DNA of 64,000 bases from Chionis minor (taxonomy: Eukaryota > Chordata > Aves > Charadriiformes > Chionididae). The stretch is taken from NCBI GenBank assembly GCA_013398295.1, contig VZSF01009143.1:248001-312000 (forward strand), read 5' to 3'. Each line of letters starts with the position of its first letter. The stretch's first letter is position 1. A program made the position numbers and the translations under genes. Positions 26,501 through 38,676 of the stretch are shown piece by piece. The notes under the pieces were generated by a model. The model did no database searches and was not told where the DNA came from. It saw only the letters and a list, made by a program, of their open reading frames with translations.

Positions 26501-28899
26501 TAGCTTAGCTCTACCATTTCTGGTTCTGGCTTTCTAACTGGAAAACAACAGTTTCTTTCAACAAGATGCTACTGTATTAAGCAGTGGATAAGGCTTAGAT
26601 TTGATTTGAGAGAGCTAGGTCTACCACAAGCCACTAAAAACCTCGAACAAGTCATTTTTCCATTTTGCACCTGTCTGACAGAAAAGGAAATCAAACCAAA
26701 ACTCTGTAAAACGTGAGACCTACCTATAATATAAAGTGCTGTGTAATTAAATCAAAAATTTATTTAGATATAGTTCTGTAGACTGACTTTTAATTATTGT
26801 TCATAGCACACAGACACTTTCTAGCAGAGGATACTCTGTAGGCTAGCCTGTACATGTATTTTTTATAAAACCTCATTAAAAAGCCTTTTTTTACCCTCTG
26901 CAGGTAACAAGGAGAGGGGTTACTTTATATGTTTGCTTTTAAGTCATCTAAGTAGAATAAGTCATTTGAATATTGATGCCATTTTTTAAGTGATTGTTCC
27001 TCAAAGTTCAGAACATTTTTAACAAAATGTTTCTCTTAGGAAAGCTCACTTGAATGACTGAACAAACCTTCAAAAAGGAGTTCTTGTGTCAAAAGAACAT
27101 GTGGCTTTATTTCTAAGCTGAATACTATTATTCATACTCTAAGGTAGAAGAAATAGCAATTTAGGATAGCTATATCTTCTTACAAGATACCAAAATGTCC
27201 TTTAAATTGTCATTTGTCAAATTCAATTAAAACCATAATCATTTAAACAATCAGATAGTTCTTCATGTCTCTATTATATCAGTTAATTCTATTGAGCAAA
27301 ACAACCACTAAAAGACGCATCCAAAACTAGAATTAATTAATAGAATTTAACTTTTGTTTGGCATCCTGGAAGTTTTATTCTACCTTTTTCCTATTGGTTA
27401 CATGCTTCTTGTTTTGTTTGTATAAAATTCATTTATTAAAATGTTTCTGACTCCTCACTAATACCAAAATATGAGGACAAGTCCCAAGCAAACATTTATG
27501 ATGTATTTTAGAGGACAAGGAAGGGATCTACCTCACCTGACTTTAGACATCCAGGGTTTGATTCATTTACCCACAGAGACAGCAGTGGCTCTCTGGGATA
27601 ACCCAGGAATTTCAACACGTTCACTTGGGGGTTCAAGATAAGATATGGGACTTACAGAGAGCTCAAACCCTTCTGGAGACTATAGTATGGGATTCAGTTC
27701 ACACATTAAGGTACTTAAATGTATATGTCTACTTTACGGACATTATCGTGCCATTATAGTATAGACATTCTTTATAGCCAAGAGAATTGATAGTTACCGA
27801 AACCCAGAGAACTGTTCAGTTAATTTAAACATCATTTGACCAAAGGTGTGTTTACTATAGAGTACTTTGAATATTATGGATGCCACTGTATGAACTAAAC
27901 TCCATTGGCTACAGATGGGTTCAGATACCATTACCAAGACAAGGCTGTCTAGTTCTCCTCAGATTCTCTAGGGCAGCCTCTCCGGCCTACAGCTGCCACT
28001 ACAGAAGACCATGAGTCACCCATAGGTCTTTTGTCATAATTATTAACAACACGTGAATGTCTCACTTCAGAGACTACATTTAGGCAATGGAAGCAAATTC
28101 CGGCTTACCTGCAGTCTTGAACATCACAGGCACATAATAGTGGGTGTCTGAACATCCTTTCATGAGATTTTAAATATTTCCTCTGAGCCTGCAGTGAGGA
28201 AAGATAGGTGCTTAACAGGGAATGGACAGTCAAAATTAATAGTAATTTTTGAGCTATCTACACATACAGGCATATGCAAATTTCTGCCCTCCGGGAAAAA
28301 AAAGTCAGCAGTTAGGCATTTGTTACGTCATAAACATTAGACATCATAGGTGCTAGAACACTTAGACATGTGGTTCCATTAGCAGTATTACGTCTGCATG
28401 AATTTTTAACATATTGTCTTTTTTAACAGGTGTTATTATTGCAATGTTAGTGTCTGGTAATAATCATATAATTACACTACTCCGTCCCTCTCATTGAAGC
28501 ATAGTAGAAGGTAGCCCAAGTTTTACTAAAGACAAACTGGCTTAGCATTACTATGGTGCACAGGATAATTGTATATTATAGGGAGAATTTATGTCACTGT
28601 ATGAAGAAGTAGTGATGTTTTGGGGACAGTAGATACAAAACCTCTGAATTCTGTGTGATCCCACTTTTCCTCCATCACTTCTAATCCTTTACACATCAAT
28701 AAGCTGCACACAAAAGTTACGTATAATCACATCATGGGGGCTTTATCCTGGATAAGTTTCCCTTTTAAATAAATGAGACAGAAAGAACTTCTGGATATGT
28801 GGGAGAAATCCTTGCTTTCCATTAGTTTGATCAACAACTGGAGAAACTAAAGAAGTATAGATGTGTTCAGAAAATTCCTGATGAAGAATCCTATTTGAT
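23546..28899. other. Unique AT-rich non-coding DNA
   Basis: No gene or transposon was recognised. A 16-bp perfect palindrome (CTTTCATATGTGAAAG, 26368-26383) containing a CATATG E-box-like core is the only short structure that stood out. Open frames at 24114-24508 and on both strands at 25182-25795 have no recognisable domains. From 25.8 to 28.9 kb there is not even a 60-codon open frame on either strand. Confidence 0.6.
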
Positions 28900-29480
28900 T
28901 ATTCAGTAACCATGCCAATCATTGTATTGAATTTATGTCAGCAAAAATGTAAATCAATTCACCAAAATAAAATGTGTTAGTTAAGCATTGGATAGTAGAC
29001 TATGTGCTGCTAAATTGCAGCACATATTCTACTATTTATACCATTAGTTTATTGATGTCAACCTGGAAAAGGTTGTAAGTTTTCTAGAAAACATGTTTTC
29101 TTTTGCTAATATTTCATATTTGTTCTTAGGAGTAACCTGTTCTACCATAAAAAAAAACACAAAACTTCCCCATGTTTTCCCAGTACAGATGTATGCAAAT
29201 GATTTCTGCTGAATGGATGTTCAGCCTTATTTTCTACAGTGTTTCACCTCAGTGCCTGTCAGCATGCAAATTTTGTTCTCGATGGGATTACTCAGAACTA
29301 TGCTGGTGAGAGCTGTATTTGCTCATTAATTTAGGAGTCATTAGGCAAGACTAACTGGACAGCAATAAGAACAGATTATGGTCACTGTTCAGTGTACCTT
29401 AACAGTTTGTCTATTATGTAAATATAATTGTATACTGATGTAATTTGATATTATGCTACTGATATAACCTAAAATTCAAA
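28900..29480. promoter_or_regulatory. Candidate conserved regulatory element with paired octamers and a hairpin
   Basis: Two perfect octamer motifs ATGCAAAT lie at 29193-29200 and 29264-29271, in the same orientation and 71 bp apart. A GGATTA (29284-29289) and a homeodomain-type ATTAATTTA near 29336-29344 follow. A 19-bp stem-loop lies at 28992-29035. The combination of low-complexity-free AT-rich sequence, octamers and homeobox-type cores resembles developmental enhancers. The motifs are seen; enhancer activity and conservation are inference. Confidence 0.3.
28992..29035. repeat. 19-bp stem-loop
   Basis: The arms are ATAGTAGACTATGTGCTGC (28992-29010) and GCAGCACATATTCTACTAT (29017-29035), separated by the 6-nt loop TAAATT. 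Eighteen of 19 positions pair; the one mismatch is C29000 against T29027. The structure is much better than expected for random AT-rich sequence. At 44 nt with a 6-nt loop it is short for a canonical microRNA precursor, and the pairing does not extend convincingly outward. Confidence 0.7.
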
Positions 29481-32400
29481 GTATCTGCTAGAAAAATAAT
29501 ATAAAATTAACACAGAAGTGGCTTAGCCTTGAATGTGGTGTATTTCTCTGTTTTAGACAGTGGCAATGCATAACGCATAGTATGCATAGTATATAATATA
29601 TGTAAATTCTAGTCTGTATTTTGAAATAAGGTAATTCTGCAGCCTTAATTGGAATAGGTCTGTTTGATTAAAAAAAACGTAATTCAAAACTTTTTTGTCA
29701 TTGACAAAATATATCTACCAGTGGTCTATGAACAGATTATGAAATTCTCAACATAGGCATATGACATTATTTTTAGATGTTTTCAGAGAATAACTGGGCT
29801 GCTAATGATCAGTGAACAGGTGATACATGATTTTTAAAATTTAATCCTTAGAGTTTATTATTTCCTTAAGTCATTTTATGTCTTTTTGCTTACCCAAGCA
29901 CATAATTTACCTGACTAAGCAGTGCAACAAGAACTAGCAAATTTAAGTGTTTACAAGAAAATGTAGGGTGCCGCATGCTGTCATGAATACCCAAGCATTA
30001 TAACTTAAACACTGGGGCTCTGCCTTCATGAGTCATTTCTGAACTCAGGCTAAATTTTGTGAAAAGCTAAATCAAACTTAACTTTAAATGCAAATGACTA
30101 CCAATTCAACTCCTTCTGCGTCCCACAGTTTCCTCAGTCACAGATGCAGATATTATTTTTAAAAATTTTAAATTTTTAAATGGGCAGAAGTTCTATGCAC
30201 ATACTCAACTAACTTGATCTGACCTCAAGCATATAATTACCAAGATAATTGGGATGAGACTTGTTATTGGGCAACAATATCTTCTTAAGGCACTTCTAAA
30301 TGATTTTGCTCCCTGTCCTTCCCCACATTCTGTTGGTAGTTACTTGTTCTTGCTTGTGTATCCAAGCTTGTCACTCCCTGGGCTTTGTCAGCTCAGTTCC
30401 TTAGGAAAGAGGGAGGTGGACAGAGGAAAAACATGCTAAAATGTTGTCTTTGAAAAGTAAGCACCACAAAGAGAGCAAGACAGCCAGTGAGGAATGGGAG
30501 CAACATGCACAGTGAAAAAGTGGAAAAAGTCTGTTTCCAAGATAACATCTACAAAGCGTGGGTAGAAATCTGCAAAGATTAAAGGCCTGATCAAAAAATT
30601 TCAGAAATCACTTGGAAGATTTGTATTGTTTCTTCTGATTTCTGGAAGAGCTCTGAGGAAGGGATGCCCACTTTCTGTATGACAGTGACTTAACATTGGA
30701 GATTTTACCTTGATGTTCCCTCACACCTGTATGCCTGAGAGACATGTAAGAAATACTTTAAGCAAGGCCTTCCACAAGCCTAATTTTTACTTCAAGCATC
30801 AGATAACCTTGCTTAGAACAAGAAAATACGATCATTTATTGTCTTATTTAAACAAAACACTTCCCCAGAACCATAAACAGGGGGTGAGGAAATGTCTCTT
30901 GGCAAACATACTTGTATTAGTTCTTTGTGAGAAACATTTTTTCATTTTATCTTAACAAACAGATGAATTAGTACTTCTTTCCTGCAAATGCATCTGTCTC
31001 CACCTCATACCTGTGCTGTTGCAAGATTTCAGTGGAAGCAGTCTGAACAGTGTTAAGGCTGTACACAGGGATTCCTTCCAGCAGTAGGTCCCTTAGCAGT
31101 TTTACATTTTTTGTGGTGTGTGCCAGAAGTACTGTAAACCATATAGGAATGCAGAATACAGTCTGAGACATTCTGGAAACAACAGGAAAAAAGATCTATG
31201 TACATACAGCTGGTTTACAGAGTGTTTGGTAGTATGAATTCTTGGCAAAGAAAAACCATTCAAACTTTCCCTGCTGGTATATTCCCAAGTGTGAAGAATT
31301 ATAATATTACTTTTGCTTTTAAACACACTCATAGGTACACGCCTCATATAACTGATGATGACTAATAACCACAACACTTCTTAGTGTGCGATTGCTCTTT
31401 TGCAATATATTGAAAAATCCAAAGCTAGTGCACAGTTTGAATGCTGAGAGCTATGAAGTGTTTGAGTGGTATTGTCAAAGTAGCCTCAGTAGGTTTTTAA
31501 CAATTCTGCAGAATTGTCTGGAATGCAAAAGCAAAACTTGCTTCCTTTAATGGCCTCAAGTGCCCTCTGGCAACTTCCTTGCTATCAGAGGGTAGCTTAA
31601 TGGTGTTGAGATATCTCTGACTGACATCAATATTTTTCAAATAGCTTTGAGACAATGTTGAATTACACTGAATTCTTTTGAAAGCTATTAAACCAGAAGA
31701 GTATAGATTTACTCTGTAAGTTATGTAACAAATTATCGTACTATACACAACTTTTCACACACATCACATACACCAGCCTTTTTATGTGATGTAAAACAGA
31801 CGAGGAGCCAAACCTGGCTTCTTGAATTTACAGATTTTTTTTATTTCCTCTGAACACAAAGTTTTGAACTTTAAAGCAACAGATATTGACAGTAACTGTG
31901 GAAAATAATACTTTGGTTATTGTCAATACTGTAGTAACACGTACAATGTGAATACAGAGCACGCCACAAACATACTGGTCTATAATTTTCTCTTCTGATA
32001 GTACTTTAAATCTAGTTTAGAATACAGCTTTATTGTCAGAGGAATAGGTGGATAACATTAGGAAGGGGTACCTGGTGCAATCCTCAGGCTGAAATTAGGG
32101 CGGGTTGTCTGAAGAGTTTGTTAGTGTTGAGTATATACTGCTAGCTGCTGCATACTGGTCTGTCTCACATCATGCAATCACCATTAGACAGAAGCAAAGA
32201 GGTTTAAAATTAAATAAGAACCTCCATTTCTAGAGGATGACACAGTTCAGTTTTTGGTTTGTTTTGTCGTGGGCGGATTTTAATTGCTGCTGTAGTCACT
32301 TTTCTCAACATATAACTTATCACAATGCCTCTAATGCTTTTATGATAGTCATCATAATTACTGGAGATATCTTCAGAAGAAGTCATTCACATTCCTCTGA

Positions 32401-34429
32401 GCTGGAAGCATTCCAGAGTTTACATTGTTTTGCTATAAGAATAGCTATAAAAAAGTGTTATCTGCTGGAAACATTTCCTTCTCTGTTTGAACTTTAAAAT
32501 TGTTATCTGATTAGCTTGCTGTAAATTGCGAAGGTAAACGCAATGCAATGCACATAGCACGCTGATCTTTAGTGGTCATTAGAATTACAAATGCACGCAG
32601 AATTGGCTCCTGACCCTACTAGACATCTGAGAAATGGCTACTTGCCATTCTGCTTTGCTGATATCCTCCTCCAAGTATGAAACCTGGCTGACATATATGA
32701 GGATAGGCTTGTGTTGTCAGGCCTGTGGTTCACAAACAGCTGTCTTTCCATGAAAATTCATTACTGTTAAAAATAAATGGAGCAGTTTGCTTGTTGAATT
32801 TGACCCACTGGTAGGAATCCTGTCAGTTGATATTGCCTCATGCTAAGCTTGTAAATGTCTCTTAAAGGGCTTAGAAAGAGTGAATGATCTGGCTAAGGCA
32901 TATGTATCTGGCTTAGCTACATATTTCGTGACCCAGTTCTCAGTCTGGCCCTGACCTTTTGCAGGAAGATTTAAATGCCCTTCACATTCCAGGTGTTTCA
33001 GCTTACTAATTATTGCGAAGTGCTGACTTTTATTTTTCACTTACCTTTTATGCTTGCACACATGGAATCCATGTTGTGTTGTTGGTTTTAAAAGGGCTCA
33101 CACAATGCCTGTTCATGGCTTCCTTACTTACGCCTATTCAAGAGGAATTTTCCAGATGGGATCACCAAGCACTTTACTCGGAAGGCTCTGCAAAATATCA
33201 GACAATTTTGAACCATATTAACTTTTGGATTACTGAATCCATGTGCTTCCAAGAAGTTGGTTTTCCTTCAGGTGGCAAGGAAGCACTGAAGGGAATGCAC
33301 CCCTACAGACCCTGACCAAGCAGCTTGAAGCAACTGCTTCGTAAGTGCCTGTCATGTCCTTATTGCATCAAGACAGCAGCTGTGCATCCAACCTTTTCCT
33401 CTGTGCAGAGAAACTTCAATGGCAAATTAATTAATACTCCTACAGCTCCTCTCATTCTTTCTCCTTTACTACCCCCAGCTTGTGTAAACTAAAAAGCCGT
33501 AATCCTCTAAAGACTTTGCAGTCTTATGCAATGTGAGTGATTTGGATGTCACAAACAGAAGATTACAATAATCTGAGAGTGAACAAGCAGGAAAACATAT
33601 TGACAAGTCATCTTGACATAGTTATTTATGTCAATACAAGTTGTGACACGGGGAACAGAAAAAAGTATTTAACAAGGGCAGGATTTACATTTAAAAGTAG
33701 TTCTGGGAAAATTTCTTTGACTAAAATATGAAATTATACATAAAAAGAACTAAAAAGGAAAAATACTATTAAGATAGAAGCATTCAAGTGTTGAGAAAAA
33801 CGGAGGATTAAGATTGAAATCTTAATGCATTTCCTGGTACATTAAAGAACTGTTTTTAACAGTTTTCAATTACATGATCATATAAATTTTCCCCCTTATG
33901 GGTACTCTGCCTCAGTAAGTACAAAGAACAGATTGTTTTTCCTAAATGAGAAACTATTTCATATTTTGTTTTATTGTTCAGTGGGTGGCCCAATATCCTA
34001 TTTCATGTGCATTATTCAAACATTGGTCCAAAGACAGAATATTAATTTTCTCAAGAGTTTTCAATCATATTTATCACTGTCATATATGAATATTTCACAA
34101 ATTGAAGAATTAATCTTGGAAATTTTTCAGCAAAGGGAGGGAGATGATATTATTTCTATTGCATAAGTTCATTGCTCTGCATATCACAAGGATAAATGAG
34201 GGTCAAACATTTTTACTAATTTAGGGTGCCTCATTAAACAATCAAGGACTTGGGTTTTTCAGCTAAATTAGCATTGTTAAACACTAAAAATGTTAGCATA
34301 CAGCTCAATGTAACTCAGGAGGGAGGTGTTAATGCTCAATATTTCTACAAATCTGGCATGGGGATATTATGATTGATATCTGAAAAATGAAAAGTATCAA
34401 ATTAGTCAATGTCTGTTAGAGGTTTGTAC
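29481..34429. other. Unique AT-rich non-coding DNA
   Basis: No gene or transposon was recognised. It holds an AT-only palindromic stretch at 30155-30181 and a segment at 32500-32770 that keeps scattered CpGs and looks like ordinary unique, possibly constrained, sequence. Open frames at 30710-31748 (both strands) and 33013-33315 (100 codons, plus strand) have no recognisable domain. A good donor consensus on the minus strand near 33042 has no matching acceptor or coding exon. Confidence 0.55.
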
Positions 34430-34560
34430 AACATCAGATTTGTTGGAGGCTTGGAGTCCCCAGGATTCTCCTAATTTAATTGAAGACAGTCCCAGATCTT
34501 CCATTTACATTGTGTTTTAATTAGAAACAATGAACAAAGCAGTTTCTTCAGTAAACCAAG
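34430..34560. promoter_or_regulatory. Weak candidate regulatory segment with homeobox and SOX-type cores
   Basis: A TTTAATTGAAGAC block is followed by TTTTAATTAG (34515-34524) and then AACAATGAACAAAG, with two SOX-type cores (ACAAT near 34528 and ACAAAG at 34534-34539). The motif clustering is visible but could be chance in AT-rich DNA. Nothing else supports it. Confidence 0.15.
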
Positions 34561-37499
34561 TTGCAGGTCCTTTCACTGGTCACCCTTCGACCCTAATTCA
34601 CCTCCATAGGCATCCTGAACACTGAATGAGGCTGAAAAATAATGACTGTGATATAATTAAAGACTGTCAACATGTGCATGCACACAAAAGAGATTAATTC
34701 AGATTGCTCAGAAAAACATAATTTTGGTGTTTCTTAATTTTAGTTTACAATCTTTTGAAATAGCGTAATTATACTTGGCTATGTTTTGAAATAGCTGTCT
34801 AATATTGCAGGTTAGAAAAAACACAGACATGGCAATGCCCAAAGCAGTTTCCATGCAACAAAAAATCTACTTCATGACAAAATATTGATAGTCACTTTCA
34901 TCCTTTGTATGGCTGAAATTATTACATTTGCAAATCTGACTGCCAGCAGAACTAATCTCTGAGAGCAACAGTAAGTGGTCACCTTCTGTAAGAATGTTTG
35001 CTGGAAACAGAAGATTAAGCGGAAACTGTCCTCTTGGCTTCCATTCTTTGACCCAGACATTTTGAGTTTGAACACTCTGTCCTGTTCTTTCCAGTCTATT
35101 CTACTCTGAGATCCAGTTTTCCTTTCTTTCTTCAGTCTTACTGTTCCTTCCAGCCACACAAACTTATTTAGTGTGAACTCCTCAATGAGGAAAAATACTA
35201 GGAGTTCTAAAACTCCAACCAGGCTGCTAACATATTAATTCAGAAAAACAGTATTTGGCATGTTTTATTTTTTTCCATGTATCATGTAGTCCCAGACACA
35301 TGCACTGGTATCTTTATTCACCTTGCCTGCAAAATGAGTTTTTAAAACTTTGTATGTTTCTTAGATTTCTTTCGTTTTCTCTAGAGTTAATGTTCCTCCC
35401 TTAATGCCGTTGCTGTCATATAGATAGCATTTACACTGCCTGGATGAGAAATCAGGTTGCAGTTCTTATTGCATTTTTCTTCACTTATTAATTGCATGTA
35501 TGTGCTGAAACCTTCAGTAGTAGCTTCTATCTGCTCCAGTTTACAAACTTCCTGCAAAGGATTTGAGAACAGAAACATGAATGTTGTCCATATAACCCTA
35601 GGCCTTGTCCTTGGATAATCTAATGTATACGACACGTAGAGTCCATTAACCCTCGTATATGATATTTCAATAAATTATAGTAGAAATAATACTAATTTAA
35701 AAGCAGTGTTTTTGAAAGCACAAGACTGATTTAAGGTCACAACATTATGTTTCTGACCTCACTGAAGTGCATAGTTTAGAACAAAATCAGGTGTTCTACA
35801 GACAACAAAAGCTCCATGGCCATTCAGATTCCACATTGGCACATTCTTTAGAGGAATTATATTTTCATTAATCAGACAAAATATCTTCAAAGTAAAAAGA
35901 ATTCCCCCAAACAACATGGGCATACTGTTAAACTGATATATAAATAATCTCCTTATGCTTCTGTCCCCTTTTCTGTACTTGCTGGATAGCACACACTTGT
36001 TCTATCTTGTCAGGTGAAGCTATTGAAAGAAGACTAAAGTCGAACTTCTAAGCCTGTGATGGGCCACCTGTTTTGTTCCTAGTCTCTTAAGCTCTTCTTC
36101 TGCTCTTCCATTATTTTTGAAGAAAACACGAGCAAGATCTGACACATCTGAAAAAAAGGAAGGTATGACTCAAGACCTCACTAATGCTGACTGACCCAAA
36201 TTTTGAACTTCCAGGAAGCTCAGAAAATTCCTGGAGCTTTGTATGAGGGAGTTCCCCTGAATTTCAAAGGCTGTTCTTCCTTGTTATAAACAGCATCAGA
36301 AGTGAAAAGTTATGAAACTACTCTGGATAGTGTCTCAATATTTTCGTTCACAGCAGAAGCAGGAAATTCCTCCAGACATCTCATCAAAGAGGAATAGATA
36401 AATATCAAGGTTCACTGGATCATTTGAAGTCCATCCAATACTACTCTAAATTAAAGATTTTCTTCTATTACTTCCTAAAGCCAAGCGATGTCTGTAGAGG
36501 GGACGGGGAATCAACTGCCTGAGGTCTAATCTCATCTCTGTCATGTAATGTTGAGAAAGCTTTTTTGCAGGATAAAGGCAATCACAGAACTATTGTTATC
36601 TAGAGGTGAATGCCTACAGCTGACATTCTGTTCCTCTGTCTTTTGCACCCACATTGGAAAACGAAGTATGTTATGATCTTTTGCTGCTTTATTATATAAT
36701 TTAATGTTATTTCTAAAGCAACTAATGCCATCTTATTCTGCTGCTTTTCCCCTGGATCAAATCTACAATGAATAACTAAGACACTGTTATTTATTTGATT
36801 TCTTGTATATTTTGATCCAGGAAATTCTGAACAGAGTTAAGGATATACTAGTCTTGATGAACCCACAATACATCAGACCAGTGATATGTGTTTCTGAACA
36901 CATGCACTGATAGACTCTCCAGACCAACTCAGATGACGCTGTTGAAAACAGGAGGTATCAGATCCTCTACTCTTGTAGACTGAAAATCAAATGCACGATA
37001 GTTGCTAAGTCAATGCCTGCATGCAGCAGCTCTTTATTGTGGAGTTTCTTATGGACAGACTTCTGTCTGACCAAAACCCTAGACAAATTTTATTTGTTTG
37101 CCATTCAAACAAAATTTTCAGGTGGAGAAAGAAAACATATTTGGGGAAAAATGGATTAAAGAAGTCCTGTCTGTGAGAACCTCACCCATAACCCTGCTAT
37201 CGTCACTGTTCCTAGTTTGGAAAGCGACAGCAATTTATACAGAAAGTGTTTCAGTTTAAACTACTTGCAGTCTTATTTTGGTACTTAGAGTGGCATAAAA
37301 CAGCATCTTAAAATACGGAGAGACAGCATGCCTCCATGCTGTATCAAACTGAAAGGAATAGACAGAAAAATTCTAGGGGGATCTGGAGCCTTAATAGAAC
37401 ACAGAAACTAGTGGCTGATGAAAGAATGCAGTTTCACTGTGTGATGTAGCTTTAAAATCATACATGTGTTTCATGTAGAGAAGAATGCAATGCATACAT
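34561..37499. other. Unique non-coding DNA
   Basis: No gene or transposon was recognised. Minus-strand open frames at 34872-35159, 35387-35635 and 35759-35992 (77-95 codons) show no known domain. There is no ordered tandem array or strong hairpin by eye. Confidence 0.6.
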
Positions 37500-38000
37500 A
37501 GTCCCTGAATTCATCTTGATCTTCTGAATTAATTTATGCCATTAGTGGAGAGGCAGACTTGCTCCTCCTACAAAAGGGTGGTGATGTGGGACTGGGAATA
37601 GTTGCTGCATAACTGTGACTGTGCGGTGTTTTAACCTCAATGCCATGAACTCTGAGCCAGATGTATTCAAGGCCTCGCCTGTGGCTTGATGACACATACC
37701 CTTTTCACAACAATCGGTGGATTTGTGGTAACAATCAAAAGGCATTTAAAATGCTTGGAATGTGGTTTAGAAACCCGCCTTGGCATCCCGCTTTTCATGT
37801 CTTAGCATAAATGCCTCAACTGTTTTTATTGTTCTGCAACTGCTCGTTTATTTTGAAAGAAAGAGCTTGGCCTGCAGTATTTGCATTCAACAATACTTGA
37901 AACAAGACGTTAAAGTCTTTTTTGATTATGCTGGTGAAATATTTCATATGAATAATGCCAACAGCTGGGTCAGACCTTTTGGTTTTGAGTAAGAGTTTAT
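37500..38000. promoter_or_regulatory. Candidate conserved regulatory element with paired SOX-type motifs
   Basis: Two ACAAT SOX-type cores lie at 37710-37714 (ACAATCGG) and 37731-37735 (ACAATCAAAAGG), in the same orientation and 21 bp apart, close to two helical turns. The second overlaps a TCF/LEF-like ATCAAAAG. A homeodomain-type CCATTAGTG lies near 37539-37547, and the surrounding sequence keeps several CpGs. An open frame at 37780-37992 has no recognisable domain. The motifs are seen; regulatory function is inferred and untested. Confidence 0.25.
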
Positions 38001-38353
38001 TTCAGGCTTGCTAACTGTGAGGTTCTTTTTTTAGAGAGAGAGTTTCTGATAAATTGCCAGCTTGGAAATATATTACAGAACAGGAATGTCTTTTCGATTT
38101 ATGTTGCAGTTGTACCACATTCTTTATGTATTTCTGATTTTTTGCCCTTGTGACTGTATTTTAACAGTTTACATAAAAAATTGCCCCACAACTGACGAAA
38201 CTGCACAAAACTACTTTCAATAAAAACAAGAAAAGAACAATGTTAATGTGAAACACATTTAGGAACAAATTACTTCCTTTTGGTAGGACAAGACAGAAAC
38301 ATGCTTATGGACTTATGGATAGATGATGTATTATTCAGTATGTTTAAAAGACT

Positions 38354-38380
38354 GATCAATCGATTGATTGATAGATCAAT
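38354..38380. repeat. Compound ATCAAT/ATTGAT palindromes
   Basis: ATCAATCGATTGAT (38355-38368) is a perfect 14-bp palindrome centred on a ClaI-type ATCGAT. It runs into ATTGATAGATCAAT, a second inverted pair with a 2-nt centre. The palindromes are exact; function is unknown and chance is likely. Confidence 0.4.
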
Positions 38381-38544
38381 AGGCAGAAGGATGGAAAATC
38401 CTTCTTTTACAGGGTAGTTTGTTTAATTTTAAAATTGAAGTATAACATTTTTTAGCATTGAAGAAGCAACCAATAAGCTTTCTTTCCTTTGGGCTGCACT
38501 TGATTTGGCAATTAGTGATTAAGAATAATTTTGTAGATCTTAGT

Positions 38545-38676
38545 AATGTACACACAAAGTAGAGGTACTTATTTAAATAATTTCTTCAGAGATGGGTGCT
38601 AGGTGGTAATCCACAAGGCTAGCACCCATCTCTGCAATAATGATTTAAATAAATACCTCTACTCTGTGCGTACATT
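38545..38676. repeat. 132-nt near-perfect inverted repeat (MITE-like or structured-RNA-like)
   Basis: Left arm 38547-38602 and right arm 38619-38674 are each 56 nt and pair at about 49 of 56 positions. Two further matching bases on each outer side extend the structure to 38545-38676. Perfect blocks include AGTAGAGGTA (with TACCTCTACT opposite), TTATTTAAAT, and CAGAGATGGGTGCTAG. The 16-nt centre (38603-38618) contains its own small stem, GTGG-TAAT-CCAC. Four of seven mismatches are A/C or C/A on the plus strand, which become G-U pairs on the minus strand. No flanking target-site duplication is evident, and the termini do not match any transposon ends I can name. Candidates are a miniature inverted-repeat element, an old conserved palindromic repeat of the Eulor type, or a non-coding RNA gene. 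Confidence 0.85.

Noticed and set aside
33013..33315. 100-codon plus-strand frame and a nearby minus-strand GTAAGT donor
   Set aside because: Neither reading yields a recognisable protein, and no acceptor pairs with the donor.
38545..38676. Reading the inverted repeat as a CRISPR repeat or a canonical microRNA gene
   Set aside because: Only one unit exists, so it is not an array. The stem is longer than a standard microRNA precursor, so no specific RNA class is assigned.
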